Source: Bacteroidaceae bacterium
GTDB taxonomy: Bacteria > Bacteroidota > Bacteroidia > Bacteroidales > Bacteroidaceae
NCBI GenBank assembly: GCA_017651245.1
Contig: JAGCDQ010000071.1
Span: forward strand, 1 to 64,000
Direction: 5' to 3'
Length of the DNA: 64,000 nucleotides
The translations under genes were made by a program, and so were the position numbers. This document shows, in pieces, positions 52,302 to 60,726 of the stretch; positions within the stretch are counted from its first letter, which is position 1; the number at the start of each line of letters is the position of its first letter. The notes beneath the pieces are model-generated. The model saw nothing but the letters and a program-made list of their open reading frames with translations, made no database searches and was not told the origin of the DNA.

Positions 52302-53684
52302 TTAATGTGTAAGCCAGAAAACTGCCAATCCCACCAGCCATGCCACCAGAGCACGCCAGAGGTAATGACGGATGTACCATTTGAAACGAATATTCTCCAC
52401 CTCCAGCACTGCCTGTCCTGCCATTGAGCCGACGAAAAGCAGGCTTCCACCACATGCACAACAGAATGAGAGCAACTGCCAGTAGGTACCGTTCTGCACA
52501 AACTCTGATGTCGAGCCTTCCACCATATCCACCTGGAACATATTCATACACGCCATCATCAGCGGCACATTGTCCATCACCGAGGAGAAAGCTCCAACAG
52601 CCAATCCGTATATATATACGTTGTTCACATTCTCTTCCAACCAATTACCTACAAAGTCGAGGGCACCACATTCAGCAAAAGCACCCACTCCCAACGAAAT
52701 ACCGATGAAGTATAGAATAATGCGCATACCGATGAACTCCGTATTGCGAAAATAATGACGCTGCACCAAGAGTACGTTGCCGTTCCGCTCCAGATTGCAC
52801 AGTCCCTCCACCGCCCATGTCAGTGCCAACACCGAAAGCGAGCCCAAAAAAGGAGGCAGCTTCGTAATGTAATGGAACGAAGGGATAAACCACAATCCAC
52901 CAATACCCACCACCAGCAACAACACCTTCTGCCACGAAGCCAGATAAGAGTCATCGCCATCATAGCGAGACAATGCCGAATAGATTTCCACTCTTCCATG
53001 CAATTTCTTACTAATCAACAGGTTGAAAACACATAGGCTAACAAATGCAGGTAGGAAAAGACCTGCAGCGTAAGCGGAAGGAGTGATTGCCTCACGCACC
53101 CACAACATCACAGATGTGATGTCGCCAATCGCCGTGAAGCAGCCACCCAAACAGGCGGCAATCATGATGGTGCAGGCATAGATGATGCGTTGGTGATGAT
53201 TGCGCACCACCTGCGAGATAATACTCATCATCAGCACCACCGTCGTCAGGTTGTCCACATTGGCAGAAATCGCAAACGTCAGCAGAGACACCACCCACAG
53301 GAACACACGGCTGTTGCGCATGCGGAGCCAGTCAATCAGCGAATCGAACACGCCATTGTTGTGCAATACCTCCACAATCGTATTAGTGGCAATCAGGAAC
53401 AGAATCACCGAACATGCCTCAGCAATGTACTTCGTGATGACTTTTTCCGCCACAAAGTACTTTAGGCTATCGCTGGTCGATACGTCACCAGCCAGAAACG
53501 CCTTGTAGTCTGCACCGTGCATCAGAAAGACGAAATCCTCACCATTCAGCAAGTAAATCACCCAAGCAATCACACCACACACCATCGCAACGGTGGCGCG
53601 GTTGATGTGATGCATCTGCTCCGTGCTCATCAGCACAAAGCCGATGAACAATACAGCGACAATAATCAATGTCATGATCAGCAT
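52302..53684 (-). CDS. nhaD: Na+/H+ antiporter, NhaD family
   Basis: The 460-residue protein has about twelve membrane helices. NhaD-type features include [16 protein letters not shown] near the middle, [16 protein letters not shown], and [17 protein letters not shown] late. It exchanges sodium for protons across the inner membrane and may work with the Na+-pumping Rnf complex. It heads the group nhaD-pfkA-miaA-lipid kinase. No consensus promoter is seen between it and the tRNA terminator. Confidence 0.9.
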   Translation of the reverse strand: MLIMTLIIVAVLFIGFVLMSTEQMHHINRATVAMVCGVIAWVIYLLNGEDFVFLMHGADYKAFLAGDVSTSDSLKYFVAEKVITKYIAEACSVILFLIATNTIVEVLHNNGVFDSLIDWLRMRNSRVFLWVVSLLTFAISANVDNLTTVVLMMSIISQVVRNHHQRIIYACTIMIAACLGGCFTAIGDITSVMLWVREAITPSAYAAGLFLPAFVSLCVFNLLISKKLHGRVEIYSALSRYDGDDSYLASWQKVLLLVVGIGGLWFIPSFHYITKLPPFLGSLSVLALTWAVEGLCNLERNGNVLLVQRHYFRNTEFIGMRIILYFIGISLGVGAFAECGALDFVGNWLEENVNNVYIYGLAVGAFSSVMDNVPLMMACMNMFQVDMVEGSTSEFVQNGTYWQLLSFCCACGGSLLFVGSMAGQAVLEVENIRFKWYIRHYLWRALVAWLVGLAVFWLTH

Positions 53685-53702
53685 AGTCCCACGTGCTTTT
53701 TA

Positions 53703-53740
53703 AATTAAAAACTAAAAGTCAAACGTTTCAACTTTTAGTT
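53703..53740 (-). terminator. Terminator of tRNA-Gly
   Basis: On the minus strand AACTAAAAGT pairs with ACTTTTAGTT around 11 bases, then TTTAATTT. Confidence 0.8.
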
Positions 53741-53750
53741 CTTATCCTTG

Positions 53751-53823
53751 AGCGGTAGACGGGACTCGAACCCGCGACCCTCGGCTTGGGAAGCCAATGC
53801 TCTACCAACTGAGCCACTACCGC
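53751..53823 (-). tRNA. tRNA-Gly (anticodon CCC)
   Basis: The 73-base minus-strand sequence folds into a full cloverleaf. It has acceptor stem GCGGTAG/CTACCGC, D arm GGCTC..GAGC, anticodon loop TTCCCAA with CCC in the anticodon position, T arm GCGGG TTCGAGT CCCGT and discriminator T. CCA is not encoded. The plus-strand frame over it that begins near 53748 is an artefact. Confidence 0.97.
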
Positions 53824-53841
53824 ATTTCCTCTTTTCGAATG

Positions 53842-53872
53842 CAAAAGTAGTGATTTCTTCTGACGTTACAAT
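53842..53872 (-). promoter_or_regulatory. Promoter of tRNA-Gly
   Basis: On the minus strand ATTG (53869-53872), 19 bases, TACTTTTG (53842-53849), about 20 bases before the tRNA. Confidence 0.7.
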
Positions 53873-53974
53873 TATTTTTCAAGAAAAAAACAAAAAACAT
53901 CCACACTTTTCCGTCATCACGTCAAATATTAAGAGCAGAAAGAGGTCTTCTTCACCGAAGAAAAGTTTGTTCTT

Positions 53975-53989
53975 CCCCAAATCTTGGGG
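53975..53989. other. Short hairpin CCCCAA-ATC-TTGGGG in the tRNA-recF gap
   Basis: A perfect 6-bp palindrome with a three-base loop, without a T-tract on either strand. It may be an operator or RNA hairpin; no assignment is possible. Confidence 0.4.
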
Positions 53990-54054
53990 ATTTATTCATT
54001 TCGAGATTGAGTATTTCCATAATGGCAGTTTTTCTAATACTTTACTCAAATATA

Positions 54055-54086
54055 TTTGGTAGTTCGTTCGATTTGCACTACCTTTG
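54055..54086 (+). promoter_or_regulatory. Promoter of recF
   Basis: TTTG (54055-54058), 20 bases, TACCTTTG (54079-54086), four bases before the ATG at 54091. The mRNA should start at or within a few bases of the start codon. Confidence 0.85.
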
Positions 54087-54090
54087 CCCC

Positions 54091-55185
54091 ATGATTCTGA
54101 AAAAGCTGGCCATACTAAACTATCGCAACATCGCCACGGCAGAACTGGAGTTCTCGCCGAAGATGAACTGCTTCGTGGGACACAACGGAGAGGGTAAGAC
54201 GAACGTGCTCGACGCCATCTATTTTCTCTCCCTTACCAAGAGTATGGCAAACAGCATCGACTCGATGAACATACGTCATGGAGAGGAAATGATGATGGTG
54301 CAGGGGATCTACGACCTGAACGGCATAGAGGAGGAAATCTCCATCGGCATGAAACAGCATCAGAAGAAGCACGTGAAGCGCAACAAAAAGGAATACAAGC
54401 GATTGACGGAGCACATCGGACTTTTGCCACTCATCATCGCCTCGCCCAACGACTCTGCCATCATCAACGGTGGCAGCGACGAACGTCGCCGACTCATGGA
54501 CATGGTCATTTCGCAATATGACTCGGAGTATATGACCGACCTGATGGCATACAACAAAGCTCTGCAGCAACGAAATGCCCTGTTGAAAGCAGAAGAGGAG
54601 CCAGACGAAGGCGTGATGGGCATCTATGAGGAGATGATGGCAGAGAACGGAGAACGCATTTATGCCAAAAGGCAGGCATTCATCGAAGAGTTTATTCCCG
54701 TGTTCCAGCAATTCTATTCAGCCATATCTAGAGGGAACGAAACTGTGTCGCTTCGCTACACCAGCCATTGCCAACGGGGCAACTTGCTCGACATCATCCA
54801 GCGCGACCGCCCAAAAGACCGCATCATGGGCTACTCCCTCCACGGCATTCACAAAGACGAACTGGAGATGGCACTAGATGGTTTTCCCATCAAGCGTGAA
54901 GGCTCACAAGGACAGAACAAGACATACATGATTTCGCTGAAACTCGCCCAATTCGACTTTCTCAAGCGCACAGGCAGCAAGACCACTCCCCTGCTCCTCC
55001 TGGATGACATCTTCGACAAGCTCGACGCTCAACGTGTGGAGCAAATCGTCAATCTTGTTGCCAGCGATGCCTTCGGACAAATCTTCATCACCGACACCAA
55101 TCGTGAGCACCTCGACAAGATTCTAGAACGCTCACAAGGTAATTACAAAATCTTCCATGTGGATGCCGGAAATGTGACGGATTAA
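54091..55185 (+). CDS. recF: DNA replication and repair protein RecF
   Basis: RecF is an SMC-like ATPase that loads RecA at gaps with RecO and RecR. The 364-residue protein has the typical start MILKKLAILNYRNI, Walker A GHNGEGKT (30-37), the signature REGSQGQNKT, and Walker B LLLLDDIFDKLD near 310-321. A frame open further upstream (54007) is rejected because it crosses the promoter. A DUF721 gene follows after 29 bases, as in many Bacteroidota. Confidence 0.97.
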   Translation: MILKKLAILNYRNIATAELEFSPKMNCFVGHNGEGKTNVLDAIYFLSLTKSMANSIDSMNIRHGEEMMMVQGIYDLNGIEEEISIGMKQHQKKHVKRNKKEYKRLTEHIGLLPLIIASPNDSAIINGGSDERRRLMDMVISQYDSEYMTDLMAYNKALQQRNALLKAEEEPDEGVMGIYEEMMAENGERIYAKRQAFIEEFIPVFQQFYSAISRGNETVSLRYTSHCQRGNLLDIIQRDRPKDRIMGYSLHGIHKDELEMALDGFPIKREGSQGQNKTYMISLKLAQFDFLKRTGSKTTPLLLLDDIFDKLDAQRVEQIVNLVASDAFGQIFITDTNREHLDKILERSQGNYKIFHVDAGNVTD

Positions 55186-55214
55186 CGTGGAGAATAAATA
55201 ATGGATGTGAAAAA

Positions 55215-55505
55215 ATGAGGAAAAGTAATACAGAACGAGTTGACGCTGTCATCCAACAATTCATGCGCCTCAATGGGATTGAAACCCCTTACAATCAATT
55301 CCGTCTGATTCAGGCGTGGCCAGAAGTGATGGGGGCACAGATTCAACGCTACACTGGGGATATCTTCATCAAAAACCAAACCCTGCACGTCCAAATCACC
55401 TCCCCTGCCGTCAAGCAGAATCTTCTCATGCAACACAGAGCATTAGCCCGCACACTCAACGAACACGTTGGTGCACAGGTGATTGAAGATATCAAATTTT
55501 ATTAG
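55215..55505 (+). CDS. DUF721 (DciA-like) protein
   Basis: The 96-residue protein has the DUF721 pattern: an N-terminal helix (VIQQFMRLNGIE), WPEVMGAQIQRYTG, and a C-terminal half with LHVQITSPAVKQNLLMQ. In bacteria without DnaC-type loaders, DUF721 proteins (DciA) help load the replicative helicase DnaB. It follows recF closely, so both probably belong to one transcript. Whether this short form acts as DciA is inferred. Confidence 0.85.
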   Translation: MRKSNTERVDAVIQQFMRLNGIETPYNQFRLIQAWPEVMGAQIQRYTGDIFIKNQTLHVQITSPAVKQNLLMQHRALARTLNEHVGAQVIEDIKFY

Positions 55506-55512
55506 GGATGGG

Positions 55513-56592
55513 CTATTTGTGCTGTTCCTTCTGCATTTGCTTCCACTGAGCCTTCGCAAGTTCCTGCATATCAACCACCTCATCTTTCTCGTCAACGATT
55601 TCAAAGCCCAACATGGTCTCGATGACATCCTCCAGCGTGACGATGCCTCGCAATGTACCATATTCATCAATGATAATGGAGATATGCTCCTTCTTCTCGA
55701 GCAGTTTTTCCCAAATGGTGGACACATCCTCGTCTTCAGAGAAAGAAAGAATGGGACGAGCCAATTCACCCAGTTTAGTGTCGAACTTATCCTCCGCCAA
55801 TTTTTCCAAAATCTCCTGACGAAGAACATAGCCCGTGATGTAATCACTCTCCTCTCCTTTGTAGACAGGAATACGAGAGAAGTTCTTATATTCTTCATCA
55901 TGATAGAACTCGCTCAATGTCATCTCCTCCTCAGCCATCGCCACCACCACACTTGGCGTCATGATTTCATGAGCAGCCACACTATCAAGCTTCAGCAAGT
56001 TCTGAATCATACGATTCTCCTTCTTTTCCAACACACCTTCTTCTGTGCCCACCGTTACCATCGCTGCCACTTCATCACGAGTGACCGACTCCTGCGTGGT
56101 AGTATTTCCAACCACATGCGTGATTTTCTCCAACAGAATCACCAGCACATATGTCATTATTATATATATGTGTATGATACTGCTTGCTGGCAACGCAAGT
56201 TTACGCCAGTAGGTTGAGCCTATCGTCTTAGGCACAATCTCAGAGAAAACAAGAATGAGGAAAGTGAACACACCTGACACGATACCGACAAAAAGACTAG
56301 TCTCGTCAGAAGTTGCATAGTGGGAGGAAGCATATCCTGCCGCCGTGGAACCCACTAAGGTTGCGCCCACAGTATTAGCAATCGTATTGACAATCAGAAT
56401 AGCAGAAATAGGACGGTCAATATTGGTCTTATACTGTTTGAGTCGCTGCCATCCCCTGGCACCTTGTGTCTCCAGGGTAGTGATATATGACATGGGGGTT
56501 GAAAGAATCGTAGCTTCGAGCACAGAACAAAGTGCTGAAATCAATAACGACAACAACATGTAGATGATTAAAAGGCCTATCTGAGCATCCAT
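55513..56592 (-). CDS. CNNM/CorC-type membrane protein (hemolysin family, CBS domains)
   Basis: The 359-residue protein has a DUF21 membrane domain (about 1-190, four helices, EIVPKTIGSTYWRKLALPAS). Two CBS domains follow (about 210-330, with HEIMTPSVVVAMAEEE and IDEYGTLRGIVTLEDVIE). The C-terminal transporter-associated domain is missing or very short. CNNM proteins bind Mg-ATP and are linked to magnesium or other cation efflux. It converges on the DUF721 gene with seven bases between. Confidence 0.9.
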   Translation of the reverse strand: MDAQIGLLIIYMLLSLLISALCSVLEATILSTPMSYITTLETQGARGWQRLKQYKTNIDRPISAILIVNTIANTVGATLVGSTAAGYASSHYATSDETSLFVGIVSGVFTFLILVFSEIVPKTIGSTYWRKLALPASSIIHIYIIMTYVLVILLEKITHVVGNTTTQESVTRDEVAAMVTVGTEEGVLEKKENRMIQNLLKLDSVAAHEIMTPSVVVAMAEEEMTLSEFYHDEEYKNFSRIPVYKGEESDYITGYVLRQEILEKLAEDKFDTKLGELARPILSFSEDEDVSTIWEKLLEKKEHISIIIDEYGTLRGIVTLEDVIETMLGFEIVDEKDEVVDMQELAKAQWKQMQKEQHK

Positions 56593-56705
56593 ACGTTTAC
56601 ACCTTTTAAGTTGTTCATCATGTTATTATCAACAGAATTTATAAGGCGGCCACTGTTTTCCGCCGGATAACTGTCTGACTCCATTTTCTTTTTATTACAT
56701 GAATA

Positions 56706-57368
56706 CTAAAGTTTGTCACCATAAGCCAGGTCACCTGCGTCACCCAAGCCTGGTACAATATAACAATGCTCGTTCAATTCAGGATCAATCGCAGCACACC
56801 ATAGTGTCACATTGTCATAATCAGCAAATGCCTTCTTGATATAATCAACACCTTTCTGTGCGGCAATGACACAACATAGATGCACGGTGGCAGGAACGCC
56901 CTTGGTACAAAATGCGTGATAACCCAATTCCAGGCTTCCTCCCGTTGCCAACATCGGATCTGCAATGATGAGAGTCTTGCCTGTCAAATCAGGAGAAGCA
57001 ATATACTCAATCTTGATGCCGACATCCTTGCATTCCTTGTCTTTGTAGTATCGATAAGCTGACACAAAAGCATTCCCTGCATTGTCAAACACATCAAGAA
57101 ATCCCTGATGGAAAGGTAAGCCTGCACGGAAGATAGTGGAAAGAACAATCTCATTATCAGCAGTAGAGGCTTTTGCCATAGCAAGAGGGGTTTCAATCAT
57201 CTTCTCTGAATACTGAAGTGTCTTGCTGATTTCATAGGCTATCATTTGACCGATACGGGCCAAGTTATGCCGAAAGCGGGCACGGTCTTTCTGTATATTG
57301 ACAGCGCGCAATTCTGCAACATACTGGTTTATAACAGTGTTTTGCTTTGCGAAATTGACTACTTTCAT
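56706..57368 (-). CDS. upp: Uracil phosphoribosyltransferase
   Basis: Upp salvages uracil to UMP using PRPP. The 220-residue protein starts MKVVNFAKQNTVINQ; the longer reading to 57500 runs through the promoter. It has FRAGLPFHQGFLDVF for the uracil side, the PRPP loop IIADPMLATGGS and the C-terminal PGLGDAGDLAYG, as in true Upp. It is transcribed alone, divergent from the glycosyltransferase gene. Confidence 0.94.
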   Translation of the reverse strand: MKVVNFAKQNTVINQYVAELRAVNIQKDRARFRHNLARIGQMIAYEISKTLQYSEKMIETPLAMAKASTADNEIVLSTIFRAGLPFHQGFLDVFDNAGNAFVSAYRYYKDKECKDVGIKIEYIASPDLTGKTLIIADPMLATGGSLELGYHAFCTKGVPATVHLCCVIAAQKGVDYIKKAFADYDNVTLWCAAIDPELNEHCYIVPGLGDAGDLAYGDKL

Positions 57369-57386
57369 TGCATGGAAGATTTGATG

Positions 57387-57394
57387 CAAAGGTA
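57387..57394 (-). promoter_or_regulatory. -7 element of upp
   Basis: TACCTTTG on the minus strand, 18 bases before the ATG; the -33 region is weak. Confidence 0.6.
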
Positions 57395-57563
57395 ACGATA
57401 ATATTTCACTTAAGAAACTATTTATCCAAAAATATAAGAAATCCACGCCCTTATTGACGGTAAACAACGCCTTTTTTGTCACAATCATAGATAAAAACAC
57501 TTTTTCAGAGAGGGGAAACGTGCAAATTCTTCAAGAAATGTTTTTGTTTCTACTTTTTTTCTA

Positions 57564-57571
57564 TAACTTTG
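57564..57571 (+). promoter_or_regulatory. -7 element of the glycosyltransferase gene
   Basis: TAACTTTG with TTTG 17 bases upstream (57543-57546), shorter than usual. The leader to ATG 57695 is about 120 bases; I see no convincing fold in it. Confidence 0.55.
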
Positions 57572-57694
57572 CAAAGAATTAGTTAAATTGTCTCTTAGGT
57601 CTTAAAGACATCAATATATAGATAAAGTGTAGTCTTATGCGAGCAAACAGGACTTTCCGTCCACTGCGAGTTGAGATTATTCATTCAAACAACA

Positions 57695-59107
57695 ATGAGG
57701 ACAGAAAAGAATCTCCAATTTGGCGTGTACATCATTGACACGGTATTATTGACAGCATTCATGATTGGGCTCCATAAACTCATGTGCCATGTGGCACCTG
57801 ATTTGGTCAACCACATCAACAATCTTCCATGGGTGATTCTTATCTATATCATCAGCTTTTCTTTCAGTTATTTCTTGTTTCCCTCCCTCATCCCTTTACG
57901 GTTCATCAAGGCTGAAGCCATCATCAAAAGGATTGCATCAACCTGTTTCATGATGCTTCTTTTTGTCTCACTAATTATTTTCGTCTCTCGCCCTTTTGCA
58001 AATTTTCCCCGGGCCTTTCTCTTCTATTCCATGATGGCCTATTTTGTTTTCTTGCTTACAGAGCGTTTCATTTTGAAGGCGATACTCACAGGAGCCAGAG
58101 CAAAAAAGAAGAATCTGAAGAATGTTGTGCTGATTGGAAACGAGGCAACAGTTTATCAACTATACGAAAAGCTCAAGACCCCTATCCACGGATACAATAT
58201 CGTCGGTTTCTTTTATGACGGGATATGCAACAACGAAGAAATTGCAGAAAAGAGAATAGGAGGCGTGAGCGACATATATGGATGGCTTACCACACACCCT
58301 GAAATCAACGAGATATACGGCTATTTCCCAAAAGAGCAGCATGACACCATCAACATGATGAGTAAATTCTGTGACAATCATTTGATACGCTTTTATTATA
58401 TTCCTGCCATCAATGTATTCAAGGGCAACATGACGATTTCGTTCATGGAAAACATCCCAGTTATTGTCCGTCGTGAGGAACCTTTGAGAAATGGTATCAA
58501 CAAATTGACCAAAAGAGTGTTTGACATCATATTCTCTGCATTAATCCTTTTGCTAATTTTCCCATGGGTGTTGCTTTGGGTGGCCATCATGGACAAGATG
58601 CAATCGCCAGGACCCATCTTCTTCCTTCAGGAACGGACAGGCTTAGATGGCAAAATATTCAAATGCATCAAGTTCCGCACGACAAAAGTGACCAATGATG
58701 CGGACGAAAAACAGAATAGTCCAACTTATCCATTTGGTGAATTTATGCAGAAAAACAACATCGACGAATTTCCGCAATTCATCAACGTCTTTATCGGCGA
58801 CATGTCTATCGTGGGACCACGTCCATATATGGTGCAGCAGACATCTGCTTATTCAAGACTCATCAGCCATTTCATGGTACGATATTTCGCAAAGCCCGGT
58901 ATCACAGGATTGGCACAGGTGACAGGTTTTCGTGGAGAGGCTCGCTACATAGACCAAATGGAGGGACGTGTGAAGAAGGACATCGAGTACATAGAGAACT
59001 GGACATTCCTGCTTGACCTCAAGATTATTGCTAAAACAATCACCAACAAGTTTAGGAAAGAAAACGGGAATGCATACGAAACAGACAACAAATTACATAT
59101 AGATTAA
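57695..59107 (+). CDS. Undecaprenyl-phosphate sugar phosphotransferase (exopolysaccharide initiating)
   Basis: The 470-residue protein has four or five N-terminal membrane helices, a CoA-binding-like middle region (VVLIGNEATVYQLYEKL), one further helix, and the bacterial sugar transferase domain. That domain shows KRVFDIIFSALILLL, FLQERTGLDGKIFKCIKFRTT, NIDEFPQFINVFIGDMSIVGPRP and KPGITGLAQV. It links the first sugar phosphate to the lipid carrier for capsule or exopolysaccharide. A TTG start at 57671 is possible; ATG 57695 is preferred. The capsule protein at 62267 may act in the same pathway. Confidence 0.93.
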   Translation: MRTEKNLQFGVYIIDTVLLTAFMIGLHKLMCHVAPDLVNHINNLPWVILIYIISFSFSYFLFPSLIPLRFIKAEAIIKRIASTCFMMLLFVSLIIFVSRPFANFPRAFLFYSMMAYFVFLLTERFILKAILTGARAKKKNLKNVVLIGNEATVYQLYEKLKTPIHGYNIVGFFYDGICNNEEIAEKRIGGVSDIYGWLTTHPEINEIYGYFPKEQHDTINMMSKFCDNHLIRFYYIPAINVFKGNMTISFMENIPVIVRREEPLRNGINKLTKRVFDIIFSALILLLIFPWVLLWVAIMDKMQSPGPIFFLQERTGLDGKIFKCIKFRTTKVTNDADEKQNSPTYPFGEFMQKNNIDEFPQFINVFIGDMSIVGPRPYMVQQTSAYSRLISHFMVRYFAKPGITGLAQVTGFRGEARYIDQMEGRVKKDIEYIENWTFLLDLKIIAKTITNKFRKENGNAYETDNKLHID

Positions 59108-59140
59108 TAAATAAATAATAAAAAACAAAAAACATCAATA

Positions 59141-59782
59141 ATGGCTTTCTTAGATATTTTCAAAAAGAAGAAGGAAAATGTGGGAGGAATGGAAGACTTC
59201 ATGACATTGATTCGTGTTTACTTCCAAAGTGTATTGGCGGCAAACCTTGGTATCTCCAATCTCTCCGCCCTACCCGACCTGCTCACATTCAAACGCACAC
59301 TTCATGTTGCAACAATCAACAACAAATTAGGACTCGGAGAGAAAAAGGCATGTGCCAAGATGCTGCAAGACCTGTATGGTATTAGCGACGGTTTTTTCAA
59401 GGAAATTGACCAAAGCATCAAAAAAGGATGCCGCACGCAAAACGACGTGGGTCGTTATCTTTATCTATTCCAAGGTTTCACTCAAGACACTATGATGCTA
59501 GTGGGTAATATCCTGAAATGGAAGTTTCGAATCCCTGGATTCATGAAGAAGATGGTGAAGAAATTGACCGACAGCACAGTGCATGACATCCTGACCAAGG
59601 ACACTTGGGATGATGATGGTGTGAGGAAATCCGTATTCTCTGTGCGCCGTTATCAGCAAATGCTCGGATTCAGTGAGGCATGGATTCAAGAATATGTCTA
59701 TAATCTCATCACTTTGGCAAAAAAAGAGCCTAATCCATCCGACGAAGAAGTGGCAAAGGCACAAGCCAAAATGAAAAAATAA
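59141..59782 (+). CDS. Conserved-looking hypothetical protein (213 aa)
   Basis: I do not recognise this family. The protein starts MAFLDIFKKKKENVGGMEDF. It is soluble, mostly helical and basic, with few Cys and no motif I can name. It lies 33 bases after the glycosyltransferase and may be read with it. The following promoter at 59813 separates it from the coiled-coil/zapA pair. Confidence 0.7.
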   Translation: MAFLDIFKKKKENVGGMEDFMTLIRVYFQSVLAANLGISNLSALPDLLTFKRTLHVATINNKLGLGEKKACAKMLQDLYGISDGFFKEIDQSIKKGCRTQNDVGRYLYLFQGFTQDTMMLVGNILKWKFRIPGFMKKMVKKLTDSTVHDILTKDTWDDDGVRKSVFSVRRYQQMLGFSEAWIQEYVYNLITLAKKEPNPSDEEVAKAQAKMKK

Positions 59783-59812
59783 GGAAAAACTTAAAAAAAA
59801 TAGACAAAAGGG

Positions 59813-59843
59813 TTGGTTAAATCCATTCAATTGTATAAATTTG
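59813..59843 (+). promoter_or_regulatory. Promoter of the coiled-coil/zapA pair
   Basis: TTG (59813-59815), 20 bases, TAAATTTG (59836-59843). Confidence 0.65.
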
Positions 59844-59887
59844 CATAAAATTTCGTAATCTGTGTTCAACGCACACAACCCATTCAA

Positions 59888-60214
59888 ATGACAGCAGAAG
59901 AAAGACAGTCAATGAAGAACTTTGAAGCGAAGATACGTCAGGTCCTCGCTCAATTCCGTGTGCTTAAGCAAGAAAATGCCGACTTGTATGCTGAACTGGA
60001 AGGCAAAGATAGCGAAATCAAGAGGCTTCAAGCCGAATTGACTCAGAGCAAAAATGATTACAACAATCTGAAATTGGCCAAGATGATTGAAATCAGCGAT
60101 GCCGACATCAAGGACTCAAAGATGAAAATCACCCGATTGGTTCGAGAGATTAACAAATGTATCAGCATTCTATCCACCGGCACGGAAGGTGACGGTAGCG
60201 ATATAAATGAATAA
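59888..60214 (+). CDS. Small coiled-coil protein upstream of zapA (possible ZapB-like partner)
   Basis: The 108-residue protein is one long heptad helix (about 8-65, FRVLKQENADLYAELEGKDSEIK), with a second shorter helix and an acidic end. It has no membrane segment. The gene directly precedes zapA (57 bases). By position and shape it could be a ZapA/ZapB-type division partner, but no specific motif proves it. Confidence 0.7.
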   Translation: MTAEERQSMKNFEAKIRQVLAQFRVLKQENADLYAELEGKDSEIKRLQAELTQSKNDYNNLKLAKMIEISDADIKDSKMKITRLVREINKCISILSTGTEGDGSDINE

Positions 60215-60270
60215 GCATTCGAACAAGCACGTAAGAATACAGCTTATCCACAAAAAAGAGTGAATTTGTC

Positions 60271-60564
60271 ATGGCGAACAAACTAAACATCAACGTAACG
60301 ATTGAGGGTATCCAGTTGCCTCTTCAGGTATCATCACCAGAAGAGGAAAAAATCTATCGTGACGCTGCAGCCAACATCCAGCGCCGCATTCAAAGACTGC
60401 GTGATGCTTACCCAAATTTGACAAATGACAAATACTATTATGTAATGGCCATGCTTAACACCTCTGCCGAAGCCGTGAAGGCATCCAACAGGACAGATAC
60501 ACAGCCATACATAGAGATGATGCATGATCTTGAAAAAGAGATAGGAACTCTCGACCTCAAGTAA
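60271..60564 (+). CDS. zapA: Cell division protein ZapA
   Basis: ZapA bundles and crosslinks FtsZ filaments at midcell. The 97-residue protein has the family beta-strand start KLNINVTIEGIQLPLQVS, then EEEKIYRDAAANIQRRIQ and a C-terminal coiled-coil helix. Length is typical. It is probably cotranscribed with the coiled-coil gene. The region downstream contains two RNA hairpins. Confidence 0.88.
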   Translation: MANKLNINVTIEGIQLPLQVSSPEEEKIYRDAAANIQRRIQRLRDAYPNLTNDKYYYVMAMLNTSAEAVKASNRTDTQPYIEMMHDLEKEIGTLDLK

Positions 60565-60569
60565 GACAC

Positions 60570-60612
60570 AAACAGCCTCATACATTAATTATAATAATGT
60601 GAAGCTGTTTCC
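60570..60612 (+). other. Hairpin after zapA
   Basis: AAACAGC pairs with GCTGTTT, and the inner ACATTA with TAATGT, with a small bulge. It may be part of a small RNA or the end of the zapA transcript; only a short T-run follows. Confidence 0.5.
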
Positions 60613-60632
60613 TATATCACGAACTTTAAGGC

Positions 60633-60692
60633 ACAATTTCAGGTGTTCACATAAATATCCAGATGTGAATGACTTGAATTGTGCTTTTTTCA
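60633..60692 (+). terminator. Long hairpin with T-tract between zapA and rny
   Basis: GCACAATT pairs with AATTGTGC and TTCACAT with ATGTGAA, with an internal loop between them, followed by six T. A terminator, possibly the 3' end of a small RNA covering 60570-60690. Confidence 0.75.
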
Positions 60693-60726
60693 ATATTGTA
60701 AAACCCAATAAATAAAAATTATTAAG

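Noticed and set aside
53748..54062. Plus-strand open frame starting MSGRRDSNPRPSAWEANALP
   Set aside because: It is the antisense of tRNA-Gly; this translation is a familiar artefact of tRNA genes.
56640..56680. Terminator after upp (GGCGG/CCGCC hairpin)
   Set aside because: The stem is only five pairs and no T-tract follows on the relevant strand.
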